Positions 54,693-63,843 of a stretch of DNA of 64,000 bases are shown here, piece by piece. A model generated the notes under the pieces. That model did not search any database and was not told where the DNA came from. It saw only the letters and a list, made by a program, of their open reading frames with translations. The position numbers and the translations under genes are program-made. The first letter of the stretch is position 1; each line of letters starts with the position of its first letter. Source of the stretch: Clostridiales bacterium (GTDB lineage: Bacteria; Bacillota; Clostridia; Christensenellales; Aristaeellaceae); assembly GCA_015056015.1 (NCBI GenBank), contig SVHD01000008.1:1-64000 (forward strand), written 5' to 3'.

Positions 54693-56102
54693 TTATGCCT
54701 CTACCGTTTGCGTTTCCTGCGCCATTTCCCGCCGAAGCTTTCTGATATGCCGCCGATAAATCATCCAATTGGCAAAGGCGGCAAGGGACCAGGAAATGGG
54801 ATAGGAAATCAGCAGCATTTCCCAGGCATGAGGAGATGAGCGGAACATGGGGAACACCAGCATCGCCCAAAGGCTGCGGAAAATGCAATGAGCAAACACC
54901 GAGGTAATCATGGGCGGCAGGGAGCAGCCCAGGCCGCGCAGCACACTGCCGCTTACATCCATGGCCCCGGCGATAAAATACAGGGAAGAAAGCAGGGTCA
55001 GGCGAATCAGGCCGTAATGAATGGCCTCGGCGGAATCGCTGATATAGATGGAGAGCAAAGGCCGTCCCAGCAAAATGGCAATTCCGCTGAGAACCATTTC
55101 CGTAATCATGGCCGAAAGCACGCAAATGCGGATGACCCGGCTTACCCGATCCAGCTTTCTGGCGCCGAAATTCTGCCCGGTAAAGGTCATGCCCGTCTGA
55201 TTGAAGGCGTTCACCCCGGCATAAATGAAATTGCAGATGCTGCTGGCGGCAGAAGAGCCCGCCATCACGATGGCGCCAAAGGAATTGATGGCGCTTTGAA
55301 TGATCACATTGGAAATAGAAAACATGGCGCTTTGAATGCCGGCCGGCAGCCCAATGCGGATAATTTCTTTCAATTCGGCAAGATGAAAGCGCATTTTCCG
55401 GAAAAACAGGCGGCATTCATCCCCCCTGCGCAGCAGCTGAATGGTAACCAGCACGGCAGACACCAGATGGGAAAAGGCGGTGGCCAGGGCCACGCCCGCC
55501 ACATCCATATGCAATACCGTTACCAGCACCACATTGAGCAGCACATTCATGACCCCGGCCGTGGTAAGGTAATACAGGGGCCGGCGGCTGTCCCCGCGGG
55601 AACGGAGAATGGCGGCGCAGAAATTATACAAAAGATTGGGCATCATCCCAAAGGCGTAAATGCGCACATATAACGTGGACAGGGGCAGCACCTCCGCCGG
55701 CGTGCCCATCATGGTCAGCACTTTTTCTGCCAGAAGCACCAGCAGCAGATTCACAAATCCGCCGCAAATCAGGGCCAGAGGAATGGCGGTATGCACGATT
55801 CGCTGGCATTTTCCCCGGTCGCCCGCGCCGGTTGCCCGGGCCATAACCGCCCCCACGCCGGAGCCCAGTCCCCCGAATATATTGACAAATAATGCACAGA
55901 AGGATCCCGTGGCCCCCACCGCGGCGATGGAATTGCTGCCGCAGAAATTGCCCACCACCATCAGATCGGCGGCGTTGAAGAGCAATTGCAAAACCTGGGT
56001 AATAAAGATCGGAAAGGCAAACAGGAGGATATTTTTCAGCATCGGGCCTTCGCACATATTGATTTCCCGGCCCGATCGTCTTCCCAGGGATATAACGGCC
56101 AT
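54693..56102 (-). CDS. MATE family efflux transporter
   Basis: 12-TM MATE pattern; VGNFCGSNSIAAVGATGSFCALFVNIFGGLGSGVGAVMARATGAGD. Confidence 0.93.
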   Translation of the reverse strand: MAVISLGRRSGREINMCEGPMLKNILLFAFPIFITQVLQLLFNAADLMVVGNFCGSNSIAAVGATGSFCALFVNIFGGLGSGVGAVMARATGAGDRGKCQRIVHTAIPLALICGGFVNLLLVLLAEKVLTMMGTPAEVLPLSTLYVRIYAFGMMPNLLYNFCAAILRSRGDSRRPLYYLTTAGVMNVLLNVVLVTVLHMDVAGVALATAFSHLVSAVLVTIQLLRRGDECRLFFRKMRFHLAELKEIIRIGLPAGIQSAMFSISNVIIQSAINSFGAIVMAGSSAASSICNFIYAGVNAFNQTGMTFTGQNFGARKLDRVSRVIRICVLSAMITEMVLSGIAILLGRPLLSIYISDSAEAIHYGLIRLTLLSSLYFIAGAMDVSGSVLRGLGCSLPPMITSVFAHCIFRSLWAMLVFPMFRSSPHAWEMLLISYPISWSLAAFANWMIYRRHIRKLRREMAQETQTVEA

Positions 56103-56208
56103 GATTCATTTCCTCCTTGGATCTGCATATGGGATATAAAAATCATACACCTGTTTTCCGTTTTTGTCTATCAAAAACCCGCCTTTTCAGGCGGGCCGAT
56201 CATTGATT

Positions 56209-57618
56209 TTATGCCTTTTCCTGCTCTAATTTTTGCTGTTCCAGATCCAGGGCCTTGATTTTCCGCAGCGAATCGGATACCACAACCAGCGCCACGATAA
56301 AGGAAATCACATCGGAAATGGGCTGGGCCAATTGGATGCCCAGCAGGCCCATCATGGGCGGCAGAATCAGCACCAGGGGCAGGAAGAAAAGGCCTTGCCG
56401 CGCCAGGGCCAGAACGGAGGCCCGCAGGGTTTGGGCGGAGGTTTGCAGCATCATGCTGGAAATCACCTGGAAGCCAAAGGAGGGCAGCATGATGCACTGC
56501 AGCCGCAGGGCCAATGCGCCAATCCGGATGACCTCGGCGTCATCCCTGCGGAACAGGGAAATCAGCTGGGGCGCAAAGATTTCCCCCACCACTGCCGCGC
56601 ACAAAAGGAAGAGCACGCTGTATTTCACGCAGAAGCGATAGCCTTCCCGCACCCGGCCGTATTTCTTCGCCCCGTAATTAAAGCCGCATACCGGCTGGAA
56701 GCCCTGGCCAAAGCCGATGACCAGAGAATTGGCAAACATCATCACCCGGGATACGATGCTCATGGCCGCAATGGCAGGATCGCCAAAGACCGCCGCCGCA
56801 TTATTCAGGCAGGTGGTGGCCACGCTGCCGATGCCCTGGCGGAACAGGGAGGGCGCGCCGCCCTTGAACATTTCCCACAGGAACCGGGGCCGGGGATTGA
56901 AATTCCGGAAGCGGATTTTCAGATTATCCGATTTCCAGGTGCCGATAAAGAGCAGGCTGAAGGAAACAAACTGGCTGATGATGGTGGCCAGCGCCGCGCC
57001 GCGGATGCCCAGATCCAAGCCAAAGATCAGCAGGGGATCCAGCGCGATATTCAAAAGGCCGCCGGAAGCGATGCCGATCATGGAAAAAAGCGCATTGCCC
57101 TGGAAGCGCAATTGATTATTGAGCACCAGAGAGGCCGTCATCCAGGGGCAGCCGATGAGAATCAAACTGATATAAGATTTGGCATGGGGCAGAATAGTCT
57201 GGGTGGAGCCCAGCAAAATCGCCAGGGGTTCCAGGAAAACAAGGCCCAGAATGGTCAGCAGCAGCCCGGCCAGCAGCGCCATAAAAAAGCCGGTGGCCGC
57301 CATTTTTTCCGCATCCCCGACTTCCTGCTTGCCCAGGGCACGGGAAATATAATTGCCCGATCCATGGCCGAACATGAAGCCAAAGGCCTGAATAATCGCC
57401 ATCAGGGGAAAGGCCACGCCCACCGCCGCCGTGGCGCTGGTGGCCTCGCTGCCGGAAATCTGGCCCACAAAAAAGGTATCCGCCATATTATAAATAGAAG
57501 TAATCATCATGGATACCATGGTGGGAACAGCCAGCTTTAAAATCAGCTTTTTCACCGGGGTCTGGGTCATGGTAATAAATTTTTTCGTCTGTTTTTCTTG
57601 ATCCTGCGCTTGCTGCAT
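56209..57618 (-). CDS. MATE family efflux transporter
   Basis: TPVKKLILKLAVPTMVSMMITSIYNMADTFFVGQISGSEATSATAAVGVAFPLM. Confidence 0.94.
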   Translation of the reverse strand: MQQAQDQEKQTKKFITMTQTPVKKLILKLAVPTMVSMMITSIYNMADTFFVGQISGSEATSATAAVGVAFPLMAIIQAFGFMFGHGSGNYISRALGKQEVGDAEKMAATGFFMALLAGLLLTILGLVFLEPLAILLGSTQTILPHAKSYISLILIGCPWMTASLVLNNQLRFQGNALFSMIGIASGGLLNIALDPLLIFGLDLGIRGAALATIISQFVSFSLLFIGTWKSDNLKIRFRNFNPRPRFLWEMFKGGAPSLFRQGIGSVATTCLNNAAAVFGDPAIAAMSIVSRVMMFANSLVIGFGQGFQPVCGFNYGAKKYGRVREGYRFCVKYSVLFLLCAAVVGEIFAPQLISLFRRDDAEVIRIGALALRLQCIMLPSFGFQVISSMMLQTSAQTLRASVLALARQGLFFLPLVLILPPMMGLLGIQLAQPISDVISFIVALVVVSDSLRKIKALDLEQQKLEQEKA

Positions 57619-57765
57619 AATGCGCTCCTTTCTTTCGTATCAATAGCATTCAATTTATTATAAGCCCATCCGCAAGCGCTGGCAAGAGCAAGCCTTGAAA
57701 AATCGGCAATATTTCATCGCAAAAACCACACAAAAAACATTCTCTTTCCTTTTCTGCATACAAAA

Positions 57766-57802
57766 AAATCCCCCGGATGAACCTTCATTCAGGGGATTTT
57801 TG
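57766..57802. terminator. intrinsic terminator of tat operon
   Basis: AAAAATCCCCcggatgaaccttcattcaGGGGATTTTT. Confidence 0.8.
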
Positions 57803-57813
57803 CAGTTAACTTT

Positions 57814-58557
57814 TTATGCTTCTGCTTCTTCCTTTTGTTCCCGGGGCTTTACATGCCTGCAAATCAGCAGCGCCACCTCAAAGAGCAACAGGATGGGAAT
57901 GGCCAGCAGCACCTGGGATACCACATCCGGCGGGGTAAGAATAGCCGCAATCACCACCACGGCCAGAATGACGAATTTCCGCTTGCTGGCCAGCATCTGA
58001 TAATTGGTGACGCCCATGCGGGTGGTCACATACAGAATGACCGGCAATTCAAAGGCCAGGCCAAAGGGCACCACAAACCCAAAAAGGAAGCTGACGTATT
58101 TATCAATGCTCAGCATGGGCACGGCCAGATTTTCACCCGATACAATGAAAAAATCCACCGCCAGCATATATACCGCCCCATAGCAGAAGGCCACGCCCAG
58201 CAGGAATAAAAACACCGTAATGAAAAACAGCAGCCGCACCGCTTTTTTTTCATGGGTATAAAGGGCAGGCTTTACAAAGCTCCAGATCTGCCAGAACACA
58301 ATGGGGCTGCTGACCACCACCGCCGCAATCAGCGCCACCTTCATTTTCGTGGTCAGCGCTTCGGACATGGCGGTATAGATCACCTCGATGCCCCTGGCAG
58401 TAATGGGCTGAAGAATCAGGCCCATCAGGGGATCAATGGCCAAAGAAAAGATCAGAAAAAATGCGGCGGCAATGCTGGCCGCGCAAATCACCAGGATTTT
58501 GCGCAGCGCCAGCAAATGGGTCATCACCGATTGCCGCTGATCCTGCGATTGATTCAT
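57814..58557 (-). CDS. tatC: Sec-independent protein translocase TatC
   Basis: MTHLLALRKILVICAASIAAAFFLI..KVALIAAVVVSSPIVFWQIWSFVKPALYTHEKK. Confidence 0.96.
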   Translation of the reverse strand: MNQSQDQRQSVMTHLLALRKILVICAASIAAAFFLIFSLAIDPLMGLILQPITARGIEVIYTAMSEALTTKMKVALIAAVVVSSPIVFWQIWSFVKPALYTHEKKAVRLLFFITVFLFLLGVAFCYGAVYMLAVDFFIVSGENLAVPMLSIDKYVSFLFGFVVPFGLAFELPVILYVTTRMGVTNYQMLASKRKFVILAVVVIAAILTPPDVVSQVLLAIPILLLFEVALLICRHVKPREQKEEAEA

Positions 58558-58596
58558 GTATATCCTCCGTGGCAGAAAGAAGAAAAAGGGCCGGGG

Positions 58597-58779
58597 TTAT
58601 TCGGCCTTTTCTTCCGCCTTTTCCTCGGTTTGGGCGTTTTTATCTTCCGCTTTCATTTCCTTTTTGAAATCCCGGATGCTCTGGCCCAGGGCCTTGCCCA
58701 CGCCCGCCAGCTTTTTGCCGCCAAAGAGCACCAGCGCCAATACCACAATCAGGATAATTTCCATCGTTCCCAGTCTCAT
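58597..58779 (-). CDS. tatA: twin-arginine translocase TatA/E
   Basis: MRLGTMEIILIVVLALVLFGGKKLAGVGKALGQSIRDFKKEMK. Confidence 0.95.
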   Translation of the reverse strand: MRLGTMEIILIVVLALVLFGGKKLAGVGKALGQSIRDFKKEMKAEDKNAQTEEKAEEKAE

Positions 58780-59120
58780 TCTTCATTTCCTCCTTTAATT
58801 TCCGTGCGGATTTCCTCGGCAGCATCCTGCACTTCATCCCGCACTTCCTTCATTCCTTCTTCAATTTCCTGCGCCGCATCCTTCAGTTCTTCCCGGATAT
58901 CGGCTTCCTTCAGCGTTTCCTGCAGATCATCCTTGGTATCGCGGAATTCCTTGGCAAATTCATCCCAGCCAGTTTCCTTTTTGATATCCCGGATCAATTT
59001 GCGCAGCTTTTTGATCTGCCTGGCAATCCATTTTGCCACCCTGGGCAAATCCTTGGGGCCCACCACCAGAAAGGCCACCAGCAGCACGACCAGCAATTCC
59101 ATTATGCCGATATTGAACAT
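58776..59120 (-). CDS. tatB: twin-arginine translocase TatB-like
   Basis: MFNIGIMELLVVLLVAFLVVGPKDLPRVAKWIARQIKKLRKL; long amphipathic tail. Confidence 0.92.
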   Translation of the reverse strand: MFNIGIMELLVVLLVAFLVVGPKDLPRVAKWIARQIKKLRKLIRDIKKETGWDEFAKEFRDTKDDLQETLKEADIREELKDAAQEIEEGMKEVRDEVQDAAEEIRTEIKGGNEE

Positions 59121-59208
59121 CCCTTCCTGAAGCCCCCTTTCGCCCGATCTGATGTGATTTTCATTATAGCGCAATTTGGGGAAAAAGTAAATTATATTTT
59201 CTATCCCC

Positions 59209-59237
59209 TTGTAAATAATAGAAAAATCCATTATAAT
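59209..59237 (+). promoter_or_regulatory. SigA-type promoter of Tat substrate gene
   Basis: TTGTAA-N17-TATAAT. Confidence 0.75.
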
Positions 59238-59290
59238 GAAAGCAGTATCCATATACATATGGAAGTGAATTATTAAGGAGGTACATCCCT

Positions 59291-60244
59291 ATGAACATGG
59301 AACAGACTCGCCGCGAATTTTTGCGTACGGCTGGTAAGATCACCCTGGGTGCCGCCGCTGTCAGCGCCGTGCCCGCTATCGTAAAGGCTGAAGCCACCGA
59401 AATCCCCGCTCCCAAGTGGCCCTGGGAATACAAGCCCCTGGATAAGGAAGAAGTTAAGGCCCGCGTTTTCGCCAATTTCAATGGCGCCAACGGCGGCTGC
59501 TGCTCCGGCGTTGCTTCCGGTATCCTGGATCTGATGGCTGAAAAGTACGGCTATCCCTACAACCAGATCGACGGCCATATGTTCGCCAACGGCGGCGGCG
59601 GCTACGGCAAGCGCACCCTGTGCGGCGCTCTGGGCGGCGCCCTGGCCATCCTGGGCCTCTTCCTGGAATCCGGCGATTCCGGCAAGCTGCGCAACGAACT
59701 GTATGCCTGGTATACTTCCACCGAGCTGCCCATCTATCAGCCCGCTGACAAGCCCGCTCATCCCGTGAAGACCGTATCCCCCAGCCAGCAGTGCAGCGAT
59801 TCCGTTGGCACCTGGATGGCGGCTTCCGGCTGCGAATTCGGCACCCCCGAACGCGGCGTTCGCTGCGGCTCCCTGTCTGCTGACGTGGCTGCCAAGGCCA
59901 TCGAACTGCTCAACATCCACTTCGGCTTCGAAGAAGCCCCCGTTGTGGAAGAAGCTGCTGCCCCCGAACTGGCTGCCAATGAATACATCGGCACCGCCAA
60001 GAGCGAAATCGGCGGCGAAATCAAGGTGAAGGTCACCATGGACGGCGACAACATCGCCAACATCGAAGTGCTCTCTCATGGCGAAACTCCCGGCTTCTAT
60101 GAAAAGTCCGTGCCCTCCATCACCGACGCCCTGAAGGCTTCCAACGGCAAGGCTGACGGCATCGATACCAAGACCGGCGCCACCAAGACTGCCGAAGCCA
60201 TCATCGCGGCTGTGCAGGATGCCCTGTCCCAGATCAAGAAGTAA
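59291..60244 (+). CDS. Tat-exported C_GCAxxG_C_C-type redox protein with C-terminal FMN-binding domain
   Basis: RREFLRTAGKITLGAAAVSAVPAIVKA Tat signal; GGCCSG..LCGALGGAL..QQCSDSV..GC..RCGSLSADVAAKAIELL; C-terminal EIGGEIKVKVTMDGDNIANIEVLSHGETPGF. Confidence 0.88.
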   Translation: MNMEQTRREFLRTAGKITLGAAAVSAVPAIVKAEATEIPAPKWPWEYKPLDKEEVKARVFANFNGANGGCCSGVASGILDLMAEKYGYPYNQIDGHMFANGGGGYGKRTLCGALGGALAILGLFLESGDSGKLRNELYAWYTSTELPIYQPADKPAHPVKTVSPSQQCSDSVGTWMAASGCEFGTPERGVRCGSLSADVAAKAIELLNIHFGFEEAPVVEEAAAPELAANEYIGTAKSEIGGEIKVKVTMDGDNIANIEVLSHGETPGFYEKSVPSITDALKASNGKADGIDTKTGATKTAEAIIAAVQDALSQIKK

Positions 60245-60411
60245 TTCTTTCTTAATCAAAAATTGCCCGCTTTCCATCCGAGTTGTTTTGTCAAGGGTGT
60301 TTTCACACTTTTTCACAAAAGATGTACTGTTAACATCATTGATGTAAAACGACACATATTACGGCAACTCAGCTTTCCATTTGCATACAGAGGCAACAAA
60401 ACCAAAAGGCA

Positions 60412-60455
60412 CACCCCTGAGCGATCGCCTCGCTTGAGGGTGTGCCTCTCTTTGT
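60412..60455 (-). terminator. terminator-like hairpin
   Basis: Minus strand GGCACACCCTCAAGCGAGGCGATCGCTCAGGGGTGTGCCTTTTGG. Confidence 0.6.
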
Positions 60456-60630
60456 TTATTCACTTCGCAATTTGTTACGATATAGCCTTTGAATATCCCT
60501 TCATCAGGCATTACTGTCAACTGAAGCCGCATCCCATGATTGCAGGTTGTTCTGACAAGCATAAATGTTCCCCAAAACTCTCCCCCAATGGTATTTTTTA
60601 GTTTTGTATATGTTTTCTTCTGACATTTTC

Positions 60631-60677
60631 TTGACAATGTAGCAAAACGAGGATAAAATAGGTTAGTCTTAACTAAC
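60631..60677 (+). promoter_or_regulatory. promoter with overlapping operator-like inverted repeat
   Basis: TTGACA-N17-TAAAAT, then GTTAGTcttaACTAAC (60662-60677). Confidence 0.75.
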
Positions 60678-60697
60678 TGCATTGGAGGATGATTTTC

Positions 60698-61177
60698 ATG
60701 CTGTTTGTGAGCGAGTGCCTTATTGCCTGCATCTTCTTCACCCTGATGATCAAGCTGGCTACATGGAAGCAGCAGGTTGCTTTCACCAACGATTACCCTC
60801 CCGTCGTGACCGACAAGCTGCGGGACAAGGGGTTGATCGCCCAGAAGCCCCCGGCAAGGAAGAAAGACTACATCCGCAAAGCTGTGGCCATGATCGTCTT
60901 CGCATTCCTGTTTGCGCTGGTGCTGCGCCATGTGAACGGGCTGGACGGCTTTCTGCCTGCGGCGCTGACCGCCTACGGCCTGTGGCTGGTGGTGGACTGG
61001 TACGACTTCGCGGTGATGGATGTGCTGCTGGCTCCCTTTGATAAGTTCTACCGACTGTCCGGGGTCAGCGCCTTTGAGCCCTCTGCCGTGAAGTTCCACT
61101 TCATCCACAGCGTCTACGGCATGGTGCTGGGGCTGCCGGTGGCAGTGGTGGCCGGGCTGCTGGTCATGCTGATGTAA
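60698..61177 (+). CDS. small polytopic membrane protein
   Basis: SD GGAGG 9 nt upstream; MLFVSECLIACIFFTLMIKLATWKQQ... Confidence 0.75.
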   Translation: MLFVSECLIACIFFTLMIKLATWKQQVAFTNDYPPVVTDKLRDKGLIAQKPPARKKDYIRKAVAMIVFAFLFALVLRHVNGLDGFLPAALTAYGLWLVVDWYDFAVMDVLLAPFDKFYRLSGVSAFEPSAVKFHFIHSVYGMVLGLPVAVVAGLLVMLM

Positions 61178-61190
61178 GGAGGGAGATCGC

Positions 61191-61673
61191 ATGGTTCTTG
61201 TACTTGAAGGTCTGCTGATGTGCGTATTCCTTACGCTGTTCTGCCTGTTTGGCAAGCGGGGCGGCGCTGTGCGACTGGTGCATCTCTACGAGAAAGAGGT
61301 ACAGGAACGAGCTATATCGCTGGGACTGATCACACCGGCGCAGATCCGGCGCAACAGTTTGTTCTTTAAATTGGTTGGTATGACGCTGTACATCGCCTGC
61401 CTGCTGATCTTCGCCTATGTCATCAACGGCGCGCGTACCTTTGCAGACGGCTTTTTGCAGATGCTGGTTCTTCTGCTGATGATGGGCGTGTATGACCGCA
61501 TCGTGATCGACATCTGGTGGGTCGATCATACCGATGGCTGGCGCATCCCCGGCACGGAGGACTTGCGGCCTTACATCCCGGCGAAGGTGCACCTGCAGAA
61601 ATGGGTGATCACACTGGTGGTCTACCCGGCCATGGCGGCTGCGCTGGCGGTCATCATGACGCTGATCCTGTGA
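61191..61673 (+). CDS. small polytopic membrane protein, possible paralogue of preceding gene
   Basis: Same length/topology; SD AAGGAGG; LMMGVYDRIVIDIWW resembles LVVDWYDFAVMDVLL. Confidence 0.75.
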   Translation: MVLVLEGLLMCVFLTLFCLFGKRGGAVRLVHLYEKEVQERAISLGLITPAQIRRNSLFFKLVGMTLYIACLLIFAYVINGARTFADGFLQMLVLLLMMGVYDRIVIDIWWVDHTDGWRIPGTEDLRPYIPAKVHLQKWVITLVVYPAMAAALAVIMTLIL

Positions 61674-61691
61674 GCAAAAGGAGCGAATGAT

Positions 61692-62477
61692 ATGAAGCCT
61701 GATTACAAGAACTGGGTGCCCAAGGGAATGCTCGCCGGTTTTGCAGCGGGTCTGACTGCTGCGCTGGCGCTGCTGATGATCAGCCTGTTTACGCTGCCGC
61801 AGGGGACGCTGCGCACGATCCTGCTGGCTGTGTCCGCTCTGGCGGCGGTGATCCTGCTGACGGCAACGATCTGGCTGACTATGATGCACCGTGCGTTCTC
61901 CTACAACGGCAAGCGTCAGTTGGCCAAGGCCATTGTGGAAGGCACGGCGGCGTATGTCAGTATTCCCGACGGCGGCGTTGGTCTGGATGTGGGCTGCGGC
62001 AGCGGTGCGCTGACCATCGCCTGCGCCAAGCGAAATCCGAAGGCGCGAATGGTCGGCATCGACCGCTGGGGCAAGGAATACGCCTCCTTCAACAAGCCCC
62101 TGTGCGAGCAGAACGCCCGCGCCGAGAGCGTAAGCAACACCCGCTTCCAGCAGGGCAACGCACTGCATCTCGACTTTCCGGACGAAAGCTTCGACGCGGT
62201 GACCAGTAACTATGTTTACCACAATATTACCGGTGCAAACAAGCAGGATTGCTTGCGGGAAACGCTGCGGGTTCTGAAAAAGGGCGGCACCTTCGCGCTG
62301 CACGACATCATGAGCAAGAGTCGCTACGGGGATATGGAGGCCTTTGCAGCCCAGCTCCGGGCCGAGGGCTATGAAAAGGTGGAGCTGATCGACACCACCG
62401 ATGGCAAGTTCATGTCCCGCAGGGAGGCCCTGCTGATGGACTTGTCCGGCTCCACACTGCTGGTAGGCAGGAAGTAA
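61692..62477 (+). CDS. membrane-anchored class I SAM methyltransferase
   Basis: Two N-terminal TM helices; GVGLDVGCGSGALTIACAKRNPKARMVGIDRWG. Confidence 0.88.
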   Translation: MKPDYKNWVPKGMLAGFAAGLTAALALLMISLFTLPQGTLRTILLAVSALAAVILLTATIWLTMMHRAFSYNGKRQLAKAIVEGTAAYVSIPDGGVGLDVGCGSGALTIACAKRNPKARMVGIDRWGKEYASFNKPLCEQNARAESVSNTRFQQGNALHLDFPDESFDAVTSNYVYHNITGANKQDCLRETLRVLKKGGTFALHDIMSKSRYGDMEAFAAQLRAEGYEKVELIDTTDGKFMSRREALLMDLSGSTLLVGRK

Positions 62478-62487
62478 GGAGAACTAC

Positions 62488-63171
62488 ATGAAGAAAAGCA
62501 CGCGAATGATGCTTGCCTTGATCTGCGGCATGCTGGGCTGCCTGTGCTTCGGCGGCGGTGACTGGCTGATGATCTACGGCGACACCACCCATTCCGGCAG
62601 CCTGTACTGGCTGACCGAGGGTGTTGCTCAGATTGTGCCGTGGCGCAACATGCTGGCAATGGCGCTGTCGTTTCCCGGCATCATCCTGTATGGTGTCGCG
62701 CTGTTTTCCATCGAAAGTTGGATCACGGAGCAAAAGAACCGCCGCATCTACCACTATCTCACCGTCTTCGGCCTGACTCCGTGGATAGCGCTGCATCTGT
62801 TCTATGTGATGATCCTGTATCTGTTTGCGTGGCTGGACAGCAACGGTTATGCGCAGACGGCAATCCCGGCAGCAGAAGCGCTGTACAGCCACCTGTCCTG
62901 GGTGGTCATCGTCAGTGAAGCGCTGATGCTTCCGCCCTTTGCGTACTGGGCATGGCTGCTGGCAAGGGGCAGGAGCATTCTGCCCCGCTGGATGGCGGCG
63001 GTCAATCCGCTGACGATCTATGCTGTGCTGTCTGTGGGCAAGTTCATCTTGCCGGAGGGTGCTTTCCGCATCGGCTTCATCAACGGACTGATGAGCGAGA
63101 GCATGATTATTTGGTTTTCTGTGTTCATTTTCTGGAATCTGAGGAGGAATCAGAATGTCCCGCAAGGATGA
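62488..63171 (+). CDS. polytopic membrane protein (DUF6796-like)
   Basis: MKKSTRMMLALICGMLGCLCFGGGDWLMIYGDTTHSGSLYWLTEGVAQI. Confidence 0.7.
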   Translation: MKKSTRMMLALICGMLGCLCFGGGDWLMIYGDTTHSGSLYWLTEGVAQIVPWRNMLAMALSFPGIILYGVALFSIESWITEQKNRRIYHYLTVFGLTPWIALHLFYVMILYLFAWLDSNGYAQTAIPAAEALYSHLSWVVIVSEALMLPPFAYWAWLLARGRSILPRWMAAVNPLTIYAVLSVGKFILPEGAFRIGFINGLMSESMIIWFSVFIFWNLRRNQNVPQG

Positions 63172-63841
63172 GATCCGCAACGCATACCGCCACATGGGCG
63201 GCGATCACGACTTTTACGACGGCATGATCACCTGCTCCACCCTCTCCGGCAGGCTGGTCACAAGGGCTGTCTGGGCCATGAGCGAGGAGGAAAACCACGA
63301 GTACATCGCCAAGGCCATGCAGGGGATCCCCGAGGGCTTCGCTGGCAAGCTGCTGGAGGTGCCGGTGGGCACGGGCATCCTGTCCATGCCCCTGTACAAG
63401 ACCCTGCCGGAAGCCGACGTCACCTGTCTGGATTACTCTGCCGACATGATGGCCCGGGCGCAGAAGCGTGCCGAAGGCATGGGGCTGTGCAACGTGTATT
63501 TCCAGCAAGGGGATGTGGGCGCGCTGCCCTATGAGGACGGCAGCTTCGATGCGGTGCTGTCGCTGAACGGCTTCCACGCCTTCCCGGATAAGGAAGCCGC
63601 CTACCGCGAGACCTTCCGAGTATTGGCGCCCGGCGGCACCTTCTGCGGCTGCTTCTACATCGCCGGGCAGCACAAGCGGACAGACTGGTTTGTGAATCAT
63701 CTCTATGTGCCCAAGGGATATTTCACCCCGCCCTTTGAAACGCTGGAAAGCCTGCGGAACCGGCTGGAGGGCATGTACGCCAATGTGAAGATCGAAACCG
63801 TGAAGGGCATTGCCTGCTTCAACTGCACGAAGGGAGAATGA
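63155..63841 (+). CDS. class I SAM methyltransferase
   Basis: KLLEVPVGTGILSMPLYKTLPEADVTCLDYSADMMARAQKRAE. Confidence 0.88.
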   Translation: MSRKDEIRNAYRHMGGDHDFYDGMITCSTLSGRLVTRAVWAMSEEENHEYIAKAMQGIPEGFAGKLLEVPVGTGILSMPLYKTLPEADVTCLDYSADMMARAQKRAEGMGLCNVYFQQGDVGALPYEDGSFDAVLSLNGFHAFPDKEAAYRETFRVLAPGGTFCGCFYIAGQHKRTDWFVNHLYVPKGYFTPPFETLESLRNRLEGMYANVKIETVKGIACFNCTKGE

Positions 63842-63843
63842 AC

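Noticed and set aside
60359-61255. 298-aa minus-strand ORF
   Set aside because: Mostly antisense to the small membrane-protein gene; only the short segment discussed as a scar has any coding look.
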